A DNA stretch of 19,789 bases from Streptococcus mitis (GCF_002860865.1 NZ_PKIE01000012.1:1-19789); one strand, 5' to 3'. Positions 1-7,705 are shown, numbered from the stretch's first letter. Made by a program: numbers and translations. The notes: generated from the letters alone by a model not told the origin.

Positions 1-63
1 AGAGTAACATAAATCTCAAAAAATAGGGTGAAAAAACCTTTATTTGTCATGCAAAAAAATAGA

Positions 64-105
64 AGATAGGATAGAGAATCACTTTGATGTTCTCAATCCT
101 ATCTC
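64..105 (-). terminator. Rho-independent terminator, minus strand
   Basis: Arms AGATAGGATAGAGAATC and GTTCTCAATCCTATCT pair over about 16 positions with two mismatches around a short loop. Read on the minus strand the hairpin is followed by CTATTTTTTT, a good U-tract. It would stop transcripts coming leftward from the PadR operon or from anything read through the BOX element. No gene is visible between this hairpin and the left edge of the window. Confidence 0.75.
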
Positions 106-126
106 CTATTTAAAGAGTTAGATCAC

Positions 127-142
127 TAACTTAATGACATTG
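127..142. repeat. 16-bp motif repeated (inverted) near the right end of the window
   Basis: TAACTTAATGACATTG here is the exact reverse complement of CAATGTCATTAAGTTA at 19657-19672. Both copies sit next to terminator-like hairpins in non-coding DNA. I do not recognise the element; it may be the end of a small dispersed repeat or of a decayed insertion sequence. Confidence 0.4.
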
Positions 143-171
143 GTCAATCGACTTGCTTTTTTGAAATAGAA

Positions 172-195
172 AAATCCTGCCATGAAAGACAGGAT
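172..195 (-). terminator. Small hairpin terminator, minus strand
   Basis: AATCCTG and CAGGATT form a 7-bp perfect stem with a 10-base loop. On the minus strand the stem is followed by TTTCTATTTC. It is weaker than the next hairpin at 64-105 and lies directly after the BOX element in the direction of the PadR operon transcript, so it may be the first of two tandem stops. Confidence 0.5.
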
Positions 196-198
196 TGC

Positions 199-349
199 TA
201 CTCAATGAAAATCAAAGAGCAAACTAGGAAGCTAGCCGCAGGCTGCTCAAAACACTGTTTTGAGGTTGTAGATAAGACTGACAAAGTTAGGAACATATAT
301 CTACGGTAAGGCGAAGCTGACGTGGTTTGAAGAGATTTTCGAAGAGTAT
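199..349 (-). repeat. BOX element (boxA1-boxB1-boxC1)
   Basis: On the minus strand this starts with ATACTCTTCGAAAATCTC and ends with TTTGATTTTCATTGAGTA, the known ends of pneumococcal BOX repeats. The plus-strand stretch CTACGGTAAGGCGAAGCTGA at 301 is the classical boxA primer region with two substitutions. At about 151 bp the length fits one copy each of boxA (~59), boxB (~45) and boxC (~50). The central GCTCAAAACACTGTTTTGAG is a perfect palindrome inside the boxB/boxC region. BOX elements are small non-autonomous mobile repeats typical of S. pneumoniae and near relatives. This one sits immediately downstream of the PadR operon, so it lies in the 3' untranslated part of that transcript. Confidence 0.93.
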
Positions 350-354
350 GAAGT

Positions 355-1419
355 TTAAAGAAAGGCCAAGATACGAAGATAATCTCCAATCAGTGCCACT
401 TCAGCTACAAAGAAGAGGAGGATAATCACTCCGTTCACAAGGACAGACAAGAATAACTGATAGAAGGAGTCGGTTTCACTTGCTTGACTTGGTCTTGTAA
501 TGATATGGAGGCTAGCAAGTAGAATGATTCCAATGCTAATCACACACAAGAGGGCTGTAAATCGTAGGCTGTCAAAGAAGGCAAAGAAACTAGCAATAGC
601 AGTGAGGAAGATTGGAATTGCCAAGAGTTGACTATATTGTTGGAGAACCTTTTCTAGCGTCCAGTCCTTTTCCTGGTGGATAAATCGTCTCACGACGAAA
701 CTACCCAAGAGGAATGAAAAGAAGAAGAGTGTTGTTGCTACTAGGATAGAGATAATCGAAAAGAGATTTAATGAAGCAAATTGTTCAGGGAAGTGATTAT
801 GCATAGTTGCTATATGTCCATAGTAAGCATGTTTGATGTGGTAGATACTAAAGAAAAAGGAAGATGCAGAAAACAGAATGAGCAAGAGAAAGGCTGTGTA
901 ACTGTGTGTGCTACTTGTTTCAAGATTGCTCGTAGGAGATTTGATTGCTTCCACTAGCCAAGACCAAAAATCAAGCGCTTGCTCTTTCCATTTATCCGTA
1001 GATTTTAGAGTTTGGTCGGGGATATAGGGACTTTCTAAGGATTGACTGATAAGAAGGGGCTCTTTCGTGGTTGGTTTTTGCTGAGGAAGTGCTTCTTGAC
1101 TCTCTTCAGCTATAGTGACTTTTTCTGTTTCTTTAGAAAGGTCTGGCTCTTCTTCAGTAGAATTGGATGCTTTCTTTTCTTCTATTTCTGTTCTCGTTTC
1201 ACCGTCTTCAGGCGTTTCAATTTTCTCTTCTTGCTGACTCTCCAGTTCGACTTCAGCTTGAGAGACTTCCTCCTCTACTTGAGTATTTTTTTCAATTGGT
1301 GTATCGAGAACGGCTATCGTTTCTTCAGCCTTGTCTGCAACATCTTGGGCTTGTTCATCAGGCTTGTTCTTGCTTGTTGTTTTTACAAAATCATTACTTT
1401 CAAACCATTCTTGTTTCAT
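355..1419 (-). CDS. Acidic-headed multi-TM membrane protein (probably DUF6574 family)
   Basis: The protein has 354 aa. Residues 1-140 are hydrophilic, very rich in Glu, Thr and Ser, and probably disordered. About five hydrophobic segments follow from residue ~175 to the C-terminus (for example around 175-197, 220-245, 265-285, 290-310 and 325-350). The start ATG is preceded by AAAAAGGAGG with good spacing. It is the last gene of the minus-strand padR operon, about 57 bp after the DUF4097 gene. I recall this type being labelled DUF6574 in streptococci, but no function is known to me. The position suggests an envelope-stress or membrane-remodelling role together with its operon partners; that is inference from context only. 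No catalytic motif is visible. The long acidic head could be a flexible cytoplasmic tether. Confidence 0.8.
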   Translation of the reverse strand: MKQEWFESNDFVKTTSKNKPDEQAQDVADKAEETIAVLDTPIEKNTQVEEEVSQAEVELESQQEEKIETPEDGETRTEIEEKKASNSTEEEPDLSKETEKVTIAEESQEALPQQKPTTKEPLLISQSLESPYIPDQTLKSTDKWKEQALDFWSWLVEAIKSPTSNLETSSTHSYTAFLLLILFSASSFFFSIYHIKHAYYGHIATMHNHFPEQFASLNLFSIISILVATTLFFFSFLLGSFVVRRFIHQEKDWTLEKVLQQYSQLLAIPIFLTAIASFFAFFDSLRFTALLCVISIGIILLASLHIITRPSQASETDSFYQLFLSVLVNGVIILLFFVAEVALIGDYLRILAFL

Positions 1420-1476
1420 GGTAGAACCTCCTTTTTAGTTGTATATACATCATTTTGGTAGATATAAGTAGATTTG

Positions 1477-2388
1477 TTAAGGTTTGTTGGCTGTAGTTTC
1501 AAGACTAATATAATCTTCAGCCCTAGCTATGAGTTGACCTTTTACATCGGTTTTTTCAGTTTTGTAAGGGTTGCTTAATTCGTTTGGGTGATGTTGACTC
1601 TCATCTCTTGATAACTGATAAATAGGACCATAGTGACTTGATAGGTCTAAGTTGATTTCTTGGCTTTCTTTTTGAGTTAGTGTGATGCTGAGTTCATTTT
1701 TAGAAGTTAGTTCTACCTTACCATATACTTTAATATTGTCAACGTAGAAGTGACTTTTTGTTGACTCTAGCTGACTATCTGTCAGTTCTGTGCTAAAGAT
1801 ATTGATGATATTTGGTGTTGTGAGTTTACTGTTTTTGATACGACTTCCTTCAATTCGGAGGAGATAGCTGTTTGTATTGAGGGTTGCATTTTCAAGACTA
1901 GCATTTATGATGGTGGTTTGTCCACGATTGGCTGACACGTTGATCCCTTTTAGACTTCTTCCTTTTGGAACTTGGAGAATAACTTCTTCAAAACGACGAG
2001 AGTAGCTACTTGCGATATGGAGAATCCCGCCAATTCCAGAAGAGAGAAATGGACTTTCAGACAGTTTTTTATCCGTTAGGCTTAGAGTTTTATCGTTTTG
2101 ATTCGTAACAAGATCATGGTGAGCAGAGAGTGATGGATGGTAAGAAATGTGGATTTGATCATCCAAAGAGTCTGTGATGGTCAGTGCGTGTTGATGGAGA
2201 GTAATCTCTAGGTTTTCGACTTCCTTGCCAAAGGTTAGCTCTTCCGTACGGCTATCATAGACAGGTTCTTTGGACATGGCAAGTAGGCTCTTAATTCCGT
2301 CAGATTGGATGCCTACAAAGAGCAGGATAAATCCGATAACGGTAGTTACCACACCAAAAATGAGAAATCCTTTTGTCAATTTACGCAT
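1477..2388 (-). CDS. DUF4097 family membrane-anchored protein
   Basis: The protein has 303 aa from the chosen ATG (MRKLTKGFLIFGV). One N-terminal membrane helix (residues ~7-27) is followed by a long extracytoplasmic part with short repeated beta-strand patterns (for example SRIKNSKLTTPN and STELTDSQLES). This is typical of the DUF4097/DUF4098 putative beta-helix family. A longer reading to 2439 exists, but 2388 is preceded by GAGGTGACC at proper distance, and its ATG overlaps the stop of the upstream gene by 8 bases, indicating translational coupling. DUF4097 genes commonly occur with PadR and HAAS/DUF1700 genes, as here. A role in sensing or responding to cell-envelope perturbation is often proposed; nothing in the sequence shows a ligand. 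Confidence 0.85.
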   Translation of the reverse strand: MRKLTKGFLIFGVVTTVIGFILLFVGIQSDGIKSLLAMSKEPVYDSRTEELTFGKEVENLEITLHQHALTITDSLDDQIHISYHPSLSAHHDLVTNQNDKTLSLTDKKLSESPFLSSGIGGILHIASSYSRRFEEVILQVPKGRSLKGINVSANRGQTTIINASLENATLNTNSYLLRIEGSRIKNSKLTTPNIINIFSTELTDSQLESTKSHFYVDNIKVYGKVELTSKNELSITLTQKESQEINLDLSSHYGPIYQLSRDESQHHPNELSNPYKTEKTDVKGQLIARAEDYISLETTANKP

Positions 2389-2974
2389 GCTGGTCACCTC
2401 TCTTTCCTTTTTTGAGAACAAATTGCACCAGGCGAACAATGAGTAGACCGAAGAAGCGGGCTACATAGGAAATACCTAGTAAGACTAGTGAAGAAGCACC
2501 GATAGCCAGTAAACCAGAACCAAAAATCAAGATAAAGGCTGATTTAGCTTGGGCTAAGACAGTGAAACTTTCAACTAAAAATAGGAATCCGCCGATGATA
2601 CCAAGTATGGAAACCGCAAAGAAAGCTAGAATGACAGTCAAGGCTGCCACAAGGATTGCGAACAGGGACACGAGGATGGCGATTCCCAGAGGAATGCCGA
2701 TAGGTGCTGCAAGGAGGGCTAACAAGGCGATATGCAAAATTTGTCGGTTATTCTTTTGAGCGGGTGCCTCATTGATTTTTTTATCGAGAAGATTAGAGAG
2801 GACTTCGTGAGCTGCTTCCTTAGGAGTTCCCAAGCTAGCGATGAGTTCTTCCTCTCCTTCGACTCCAGCATCGTCAAAGAGTTCTCTGAAATAGTCCATG
2901 GCTTCAATTTGGTCAGCCTGAGGCAGTTTTTTGAGATAAAGTTCTAGCTGAGTCAGGTATTCAGTTCTTGTCAT
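2381..2974 (-). CDS. HAAS-domain (DUF1700) membrane protein
   Basis: The protein has 197 aa. The N-terminal ~60 residues (MTRTEYLTQLELYLKKLP, then DYFRELFDDAG and a GTPKEAA motif) are the typical HAAS/DUF1700 cytoplasmic domain. The C-terminal ~115 residues form three or four hydrophobic segments. Its start overlaps the padR 3' end by 14 bases and its end overlaps the DUF4097 gene by 8 bases. PadR-DUF1700-DUF4097 is a recurring module in Firmicutes in which the PadR repressor controls the membrane partners. The biochemical role of the HAAS domain is not settled; a signalling or adaptor role toward the DUF4097 protein is inferred from this constant pairing. The KKGKRGD tail is positively charged and should be cytoplasmic. 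Confidence 0.88.
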   Translation of the reverse strand: MTRTEYLTQLELYLKKLPQADQIEAMDYFRELFDDAGVEGEEELIASLGTPKEAAHEVLSNLLDKKINEAPAQKNNRQILHIALLALLAAPIGIPLGIAILVSLFAILVAALTVILAFFAVSILGIIGGFLFLVESFTVLAQAKSAFILIFGSGLLAIGASSLVLLGISYVARFFGLLIVRLVQFVLKKGKRGDQHA

Positions 2975-3287
2975 GGCGGATACTCCCTTCTATGATGCCA
3001 TTGATGGTGTCTGTATAAAGTGCCCATTCATCTTTTAGGGTCACGAGCTGTTCTATACCACCATTTGTCAAGGAGTAGTATTTGCGCATGCGACCTTGGA
3101 ACTCTCTAGAATAGGTTGTCAGAAAGCTATTGCCCTCCAATTTTTTTAGGATAGGATAGAGTGTGGATTCTTTGATATTAGCGATCAGCTTAATGGTCTG
3201 GCTAATCTCATACCCATAAGAATCACCTTGCTCCAGTACGGCCAAGATGAGAAATTCAATCAAGGCAGAGGATGTTGGAAAGTACAT
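2961..3287 (-). CDS. PadR-family transcriptional regulator
   Basis: The protein has 108 aa, the usual size of the short PadR class. It has a winged-helix fold: residues ~9-35 carry LILAVLEQGDSYGYEIS, the classic PadR signature, followed by ESTLYPILKKLE (recognition helix) and the wing GRMRKYYSLT. The C-terminal helix that dimerises is present. The start ATG follows AAGGAGG by 6 bases. As first gene of the operon it very probably autoregulates: a long palindrome lies just downstream of the promoter -10. PadR proteins are usually repressors that release DNA on binding small molecules or on envelope stress; the inducer cannot be read from sequence. Confidence 0.92.
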   Translation of the reverse strand: MYFPTSSALIEFLILAVLEQGDSYGYEISQTIKLIANIKESTLYPILKKLEGNSFLTTYSREFQGRMRKYYSLTNGGIEQLVTLKDEWALYTDTINGIIEGSIRHDKN

Positions 3288-3305
3288 GGGAAACCTCCTT
3301 TTCTA

Positions 3306-3341
3306 ATGTGTAAGAATTTTATATATAATTTTTCTACACAT
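3306..3341. promoter_or_regulatory. Probable PadR operator (36-bp palindrome)
   Basis: Outer arms ATGTGTA (3306-3312) and TACACAT (3335-3341) enclose an AT-rich centre that is itself nearly symmetrical (AGAATTTTATATATAATTTTTC). It lies immediately downstream of the -10, over the expected transcription start, so a bound dimer would block the promoter. ATGT/ACAT half sites are typical of PadR-family operators. A third copy of the same arm occurs at 3378-3399. Confidence 0.7.
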
Positions 3342-3343
3342 AC

Positions 3344-3372
3344 ATTGTACATCTAAATGAAAGCCCTGTCAA
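3344..3372 (-). promoter_or_regulatory. Promoter of the padR operon
   Basis: On the minus strand TTGACA (3372-3367) is followed after exactly 17 bases by TACAAT (3349-3344). This is a near-consensus sigma-A promoter reading into padR, about 55 bases upstream of the ATG. Confidence 0.85.
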
Positions 3373-3377
3373 GAGAA

Positions 3378-3399
3378 ATGTGTAAAATTTTTATATATA
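3378..3399. repeat. Extra copy of the PadR operator arm
   Basis: These 22 bases match the left arm at 3306-3327 at 20 of 22 positions (ATGTGTAAAATTTTTATATA against ATGTGTAAGAATTTTATATA, then TA in both). It lies upstream of the padR -35 and merges with the T-rich tail of the permease terminator. It could be a second regulator site. Confidence 0.5.
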
Positions 3400-3402
3400 A
3401 AA

Positions 3403-3428
3403 AAACTTCTAGCTAAAACTAGAAGTTT
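3403..3428 (-). terminator. Terminator of the MFS permease gene
   Basis: AAACTTCTAG (3403-3412) and CTAGAAGTTT (3419-3428) form a perfect 10-bp stem with a 6-base loop. On the minus strand TTTTTTTATATA follows. The stem overlaps the stop codon of the permease. This separates the permease transcript from the padR operon, which starts just downstream. Confidence 0.9.
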
Positions 3429-4593
3429 AGAGGATTTTATCAGCTCTGTCCACTGTAAAGAGGGCCACAGTCATCAGGATATCGAAGAGCAAGAGGGCAG
3501 CTACCGCAGGCACCCAAGAGTGGAAAAGGTCAAAACTGTAACCAAAGAGGGTTGGCCCAAAGGCTGCTAGGATATAGCCTCCTGTTTGAGATAAACCAGA
3601 CAATTGGGCTGTCTTTTCAGGGGCGCTGGTCTTGAGTGAAAAGTTGACCATGAGATAAGGGAAGAGGGCGCTGGTTGCGGTTCCGATGAGGAGATGGATG
3701 GCAAGCCAGTAAAAGAAATTACCGATTGGGAAAAAGAGCATGGAAATGCCGACAACACCAGCTAGTGAAACCAGAGTGAGCATGAGCTGACGGTTGCGAG
3801 TTGATAAGCTGGTTGTCAGGCTTGGGATGGTCATTGAAAAAGGAATGCTGATCAGCGAGAAGATAGAGGTCAGCAAGCCAGCTTCGTGACTGGATAGGCC
3901 TGCGTGGATAGCCATGGTAGGTAACCAGGTCATAGCAGTGTAAAAGAGCAAGGATTGAAAACCTGCAAAGACAATCACTGCCCAGACCTGTTTGTTATGC
4001 ATGACCTTTGCTTTGCTTTTTTGTTTGGTTTGCGGAGCCAGTTTGTGATTATAGCGGTGATTTGGCAACCAGACCAAAAAAGTTGCTAGGCAGAGCAGGG
4101 TGAGGAGGATGATAAGTCCTTTCCAAGAACTGGCTTGTGTAATAGGCACAGCCAGATAGGAAGCCAGAGCCGTTGCAATCCCCATAGAGGTTACATATAA
4201 GGTGGTCAGAAAACCAATTTTCTTTGGTTGATTGGCTTGGATGAGACTAGGAAGCAGAACATTGATGACTGCGATACTTGCCCCAACCATCAAGGTTCCT
4301 AGATAGAGCAGGGGAAGATTGATTAGTCGAATGATAGAACCGATGGTCAAGAAGAAGAGGTTGTAGGTAAAGAGATGCTCCAAGCCAATTTTCTGAGCCA
4401 GTCGGGTAGAAAAGAGTGAGAAGAGGGTAAACATGAGGAGAGGCAGGCTGGTCAAGATACCAAGCGAACTAACTTCTACCCCCAGACCTTGCGAAATATC
4501 TCCCAAAATAATGGGTAAAACAGTAAAAGGAGTCCGCAAGGAAACACCGATCAGGATAATACCTGGAACAAAAAAGAGTGATTGCTTTTTCAT
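3427..4593 (-). CDS. MFS permease, CynX/NimT-like
   Basis: The protein has 388 aa and about 12 membrane segments, a full-length major facilitator. The opening RTPFTVLPIILGDI is typical of the CynX/NimT (cyanate/nitroimidazole) branch, and a cytoplasmic basic loop near residues 180-195 (HRYNHKLAPQTKQKSKAK) separates the two six-helix halves. The start ATG has AGAAGAGG upstream. Substrate is unknown: most streptococcal members are only labelled as CynX-like or generic MFS, and there is no cyanase or other catabolic partner nearby. It has its own promoter and terminator, so it is a one-gene transcript. Confidence 0.85.
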   Translation of the reverse strand: MKKQSLFFVPGIILIGVSLRTPFTVLPIILGDISQGLGVEVSSLGILTSLPLLMFTLFSLFSTRLAQKIGLEHLFTYNLFFLTIGSIIRLINLPLLYLGTLMVGASIAVINVLLPSLIQANQPKKIGFLTTLYVTSMGIATALASYLAVPITQASSWKGLIILLTLLCLATFLVWLPNHRYNHKLAPQTKQKSKAKVMHNKQVWAVIVFAGFQSLLFYTAMTWLPTMAIHAGLSSHEAGLLTSIFSLISIPFSMTIPSLTTSLSTRNRQLMLTLVSLAGVVGISMLFFPIGNFFYWLAIHLLIGTATSALFPYLMVNFSLKTSAPEKTAQLSGLSQTGGYILAAFGPTLFGYSFDLFHSWVPAVAALLLFDILMTVALFTVDRADKIL

Positions 4594-4628
4594 ATAATAC
4601 CTCTTCTAGTTGATTTTAATAACAGCTT

Positions 4629-4657
4629 ATTTTAAGGCTTTTTCACTATAATGTCAA
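4629..4657 (-). promoter_or_regulatory. Promoter of the MFS permease gene
   Basis: On the minus strand TTGACA (4657-4652), 17-base spacer, TAAAAT (4634-4629). It lies about 35 bases upstream of the permease ATG. Confidence 0.8.
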
Positions 4658-4705
4658 GTAAGGTTTCTGGCTTTCAAGATAAAAATGGGAAAGTCTTGAA
4701 AATTA

Positions 4706-4714
4706 TGATAAAAT
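4706..4714 (+). promoter_or_regulatory. Extended -10 promoter of the glycosyltransferase gene
   Basis: TATGATAAAAT contains TG-A-TAAAAT, an extended -10. No good -35 is seen at the proper distance, which is common with extended -10 promoters. It is about 30 bases before the GTG start. Confidence 0.5.
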
Positions 4715-4743
4715 AGTGGAAGGAAAAATTCAGGAGAGTAGTA

Positions 4744-5781
4744 GTGACTCAAAATGTTGACAGTCTTCTCGTATCCATTGTAATCAGTGCATACAATGAA
4801 GAAAAATATTTGCCTGGTCTAATTAAAGACTTAAAAAATCAAACCTATCCTAAAGAGAATATTGAAATTCTATTTATAAATGCTATGTCTACGGATGGGA
4901 CCACAGCTATCATTCAGGAATTTATAAAAGAAGATACAGAGTTTAACTCAATTAGATTGTATAACAATCCTAAGAAAAATCAAGCTAGTGGTTTTAACTT
5001 GGGCGTTAAACATTCTGTAGGAGACCTTGTTTTAAAAATTGATGCCCATTCAAAAGTTACTGAGAGTTTTGTAATGAACAATGTGGCTGTTATTCAACAA
5101 GGTGAATCTGTTTGTGGGGGACCTAGACCGACGATTGTTGAAGGAAAGGGAAAATGGGCAGAGATCCTGCATCTTGTTGAGGAAAATATGTTTGGTAGTA
5201 GCATTGCCAATTACCGAAATAGTTCTGAGGATAGATATGTTTCTTCCATTTTTCATGGGATGTATAAACGAGAGGTTTTCCAGAAGGTCGGTTTAGTAAA
5301 TGAGCAACTTGGACGAACTGAAGATAATGATATTCATTATAGAATTCGAGAGCATGGTTATAAAATACGTTATAGCCCAAGTATTCTATCTTATCAGTAT
5401 ATTCGACCAACATTCAGGAAAATGCTGCATCAAAAATATTCAAATGGTTTGTGGATTGGCTTGACAACTCATGTTCAGCCTAAGTGTTTATCACTATTTC
5501 ACTATGTCCCTTGTTTATTTGTTTTGAGTTTTGTGTTTAGCCTAGCATTATTACCATTCACATTCTTATTTATAACTTTACTATTAGGTACTTATTTTCT
5601 ACTTTTATTACTGCTCACTTTTCTGACTTTATTAAAACATAAAAATGGATTTCTAATTGTGATGCCCTTTCTTTTATTTTCCATTCACTTTGCTTATGGC
5701 CTTGGGACGATTGTAGGTTTAATTAGAGGGATTAAATGGAAGAAGGAGTACAAGGGAACAGTTATTTATTTGGAAAAATAA
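4744..5781 (+). CDS. Family-2 glycosyltransferase, membrane-bound (probable teichoic-acid glucosyltransferase)
   Basis: The protein has 345 aa. It begins at GTG, preceded by CAGGAGAG about 8 bases away; there is no in-frame ATG nearby. The GT2 nucleotide-sugar domain shows SIVISAYNE (11-19), STDGT (49-53), the DXD-like metal site D-A-H (100-102), GGPRP and the acceptor/catalytic E-D-N-D (193-196). Residues ~253-328 form two or three membrane helices, as in ExoA-type enzymes. The next gene makes a 4-keto-6-deoxy UDP-sugar. In S. pneumoniae I recall the corresponding pair (R6 spr0091/spr0092) being assigned to teichoic-acid repeat synthesis, this enzyme adding glucose to the AATGal-lipid; I give that as recalled knowledge, not as something visible here. 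A different acceptor glycan remains possible. Confidence 0.85.
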   Translation: MTQNVDSLLVSIVISAYNEEKYLPGLIKDLKNQTYPKENIEILFINAMSTDGTTAIIQEFIKEDTEFNSIRLYNNPKKNQASGFNLGVKHSVGDLVLKIDAHSKVTESFVMNNVAVIQQGESVCGGPRPTIVEGKGKWAEILHLVEENMFGSSIANYRNSSEDRYVSSIFHGMYKREVFQKVGLVNEQLGRTEDNDIHYRIREHGYKIRYSPSILSYQYIRPTFRKMLHQKYSNGLWIGLTTHVQPKCLSLFHYVPCLFVLSFVFSLALLPFTFLFITLLLGTYFLLLLLLTFLTLLKHKNGFLIVMPFLLFSIHFAYGLGTIVGLIRGIKWKKEYKGTVIYLEK

Positions 5782-5799
5782 GCCAAATAACTTAAAATA

Positions 5800-5808
5800 T
5801 GATACAAT
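5800..5808 (+). promoter_or_regulatory. Possible extended -10 promoter before the dehydratase gene
   Basis: TGATACAAT is an extended -10 about 40 bases upstream of the ATG. There is no terminator after the glycosyltransferase, so the dehydratase may also be read through from the upstream gene. Confidence 0.45.
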
Positions 5809-5848
5809 AACAATATAGTAAAACTCTTTTAAGGAGGAGTAGATTGAC

Positions 5849-7699
5849 ATGAATAAAAAACTAACAGATTATGTGATTGATCTGGTGGAAATTTTAAATA
5901 AACAACAAAAACAGGTTTTCTGGGGAATATTTGATATTTTCAGTATGGTGGTTTCCATCATTGTATCTTATATTTTATTTTACGGGCTGATTAATCCAGC
6001 ACCTGTTGACTACATTATCTATACGAGTTTGGCCTTCCTGTTCTATCAATTGATGATTGGATTTTGGGGGTTGAACGCTAGTATTAGTCGTTACAGCAAG
6101 ATTACGGACTTTATGAAAATCTTTTTTGGTGTGACTGCCAGCAGTGTCTTGTCATATAGTATCTGCTATGCCTTCTTGCCACTCTTTTCAATCCGTTTCA
6201 TCATTCTCTTTATCTTGTTGAGTACCTTCTTGATTTTATTGCCACGGATTACTTGGCAGTTAATCTACTCTAGACGCAAAAAAGGAAGTGGCGATGGAGA
6301 ACACCGTCGAACCTTCTTGATTGGTGCTGGTGATGGTGGGGCTCTCTTTATGGATAGTTACCAACATCCAACCAGTGAATTAGAACTTGTCGGTATTTTG
6401 GACAAGGATGCTAAGAAAAAGGGACAAAAACTCGGTGGAATCCCTGTTTTGGGTTCATATGATAATCTGCCTGAATTAGCCAAACGCCATCAAATCGAGC
6501 GTGTGATCGTTGCGATTCCGTCTCTTGACCCGTCAGAATATGAACGTATCTTGCAGATGTGTAATAAGCTGGGTGTCAAATGTTACAAGATGCCTAAGGT
6601 TGAAACAGTTGTTCAAGGACTTCACCAAGCAGGTGGAGGCTTCCAGAAGATTGATATCACAGACCTTTTGGGGCGTCAGGAAATTCGTCTTGATGAATCG
6701 CGTCTGGGTGTAGAACTTACAGGTAAGACAATCTTGGTTACAGGTGCTGGAGGTTCAATCGGTTCTGAAATCTGTCGTCAAGTTAGTCGTTTCAATCCTG
6801 AACGCATTGTCTTACTCGGCCATGGGGAGAACTCAATCTACCTTGTTTATCATGAATTGATTCGTAAGTTCCAAGGGATTGATTATGTACCAGTTATCGC
6901 AGATATTCAAGACTATGACCGTTTGTTGCAAGTCTTTGAACAGTACAAGCCAGCTATTGTTTACCATGCGGCAGCCCACAAGCACGTTCCTATGATGGAG
7001 CGCAATCCAAAAGAAGCCTTCAAAAACAATATTCGTGGAACTTACAATGTTGCTAAGGCTGTTGATGAAGCCAAAGTACCTAAGATGGTTATGATTTCGA
7101 CAGATAAGGCGGTTAATCCACCAAATGTTATGGGAGCAACCAAGCGCGTGGCGGAGTTGATTGTCACTGGCTTTAACCAACGTAGCCAATCAACCTACTG
7201 TGCAGTTCGTTTTGGGAATGTTCTTGGTAGCCGTGGTAGTGTCATTCCAGTCTTTGAACGCCAGATTGCTGAAGGTGGGCCTGTAACGGTCACAGACTTC
7301 CGCATGACCCGTTACTTTATGACCATTCCAGAAGCTAGCCGTTTGGTTATTCACGCTGGTGCTTATGCCAAGGATGGGGAAGTCTTTATCCTTGATATGG
7401 GCAAACCAGTCAAGATTTATGATTTGGCCAAGAAAATGGTCCTTCTAAGTGGCCACACCGAAAGTGAAATTCCAATCGTTGAAGTTGGAATTCGCCCAGG
7501 CGAAAAACTCTACGAAGAACTCTTGGTTTCGACCGAATTGGTTGACAATCAGGTTATGGATAAGATTTTCGTTGGTAAGGTTAATGTCATGCCTCTAGAA
7601 GCCATCGATCAAAAGATTGAAGAGTTCCGCACTCTTAGTGGAGATGAGTTGAAGCAGGCTATTATCGCCTTTGCTAATCAAACAACCCACGTTGAATAA
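5849..7699 (+). CDS. UDP-sugar 4,6-dehydratase, WbpM/CapD/FlaA1 long form
   Basis: The protein has 616 aa, the normal length of the membrane-bound long form. Four membrane helices lie in the first ~135 residues. A first Rossmann domain starts near residue 155 (IGAGDGG at 158-164), and the catalytic SDR domain starts near 292 with GAGGSIG (299-305). The active site has S417-T-D-K and M428-G-A-T-K432, that is M-x-x-x-K where classical SDRs have Y-x-x-x-K; this substitution is characteristic of the long WbpM class. The product is expected to be UDP-2-acetamido-4-keto-2,4,6-trideoxyhexose. Pneumococcal teichoic acid contains AATGal, made from such an intermediate by an aminotransferase, so this gene probably feeds that pathway; the aminotransferase is not in this window. 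RBS AAGGAGGAG is strong. Confidence 0.92.
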   Translation: MNKKLTDYVIDLVEILNKQQKQVFWGIFDIFSMVVSIIVSYILFYGLINPAPVDYIIYTSLAFLFYQLMIGFWGLNASISRYSKITDFMKIFFGVTASSVLSYSICYAFLPLFSIRFIILFILLSTFLILLPRITWQLIYSRRKKGSGDGEHRRTFLIGAGDGGALFMDSYQHPTSELELVGILDKDAKKKGQKLGGIPVLGSYDNLPELAKRHQIERVIVAIPSLDPSEYERILQMCNKLGVKCYKMPKVETVVQGLHQAGGGFQKIDITDLLGRQEIRLDESRLGVELTGKTILVTGAGGSIGSEICRQVSRFNPERIVLLGHGENSIYLVYHELIRKFQGIDYVPVIADIQDYDRLLQVFEQYKPAIVYHAAAHKHVPMMERNPKEAFKNNIRGTYNVAKAVDEAKVPKMVMISTDKAVNPPNVMGATKRVAELIVTGFNQRSQSTYCAVRFGNVLGSRGSVIPVFERQIAEGGPVTVTDFRMTRYFMTIPEASRLVIHAGAYAKDGEVFILDMGKPVKIYDLAKKMVLLSGHTESEIPIVEVGIRPGEKLYEELLVSTELVDNQVMDKIFVGKVNVMPLEAIDQKIEEFRTLSGDELKQAIIAFANQTTHVE

Positions 7700-7705
7700 A
7701 AAAGA

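Noticed and set aside
24..48. Possible hairpin AAATAGGGT / AACCTTTATTT at the left edge
   Set aside because: Stem is interrupted and short and has no clear U-tract; not enough to call a terminator.
198..389. 63-codon minus-strand open frame over the BOX element
   Set aside because: Lies almost wholly inside the BOX repeat, has no ribosome site of its own, and its 5' end overlaps the 3' end of the real gene at 355-1419.
2389..2439. 17-residue N-terminal extension of the DUF4097 gene
   Set aside because: No ribosome site at 2439; the ATG at 2388 has GAGGTGA upstream and begins with a normal membrane anchor.
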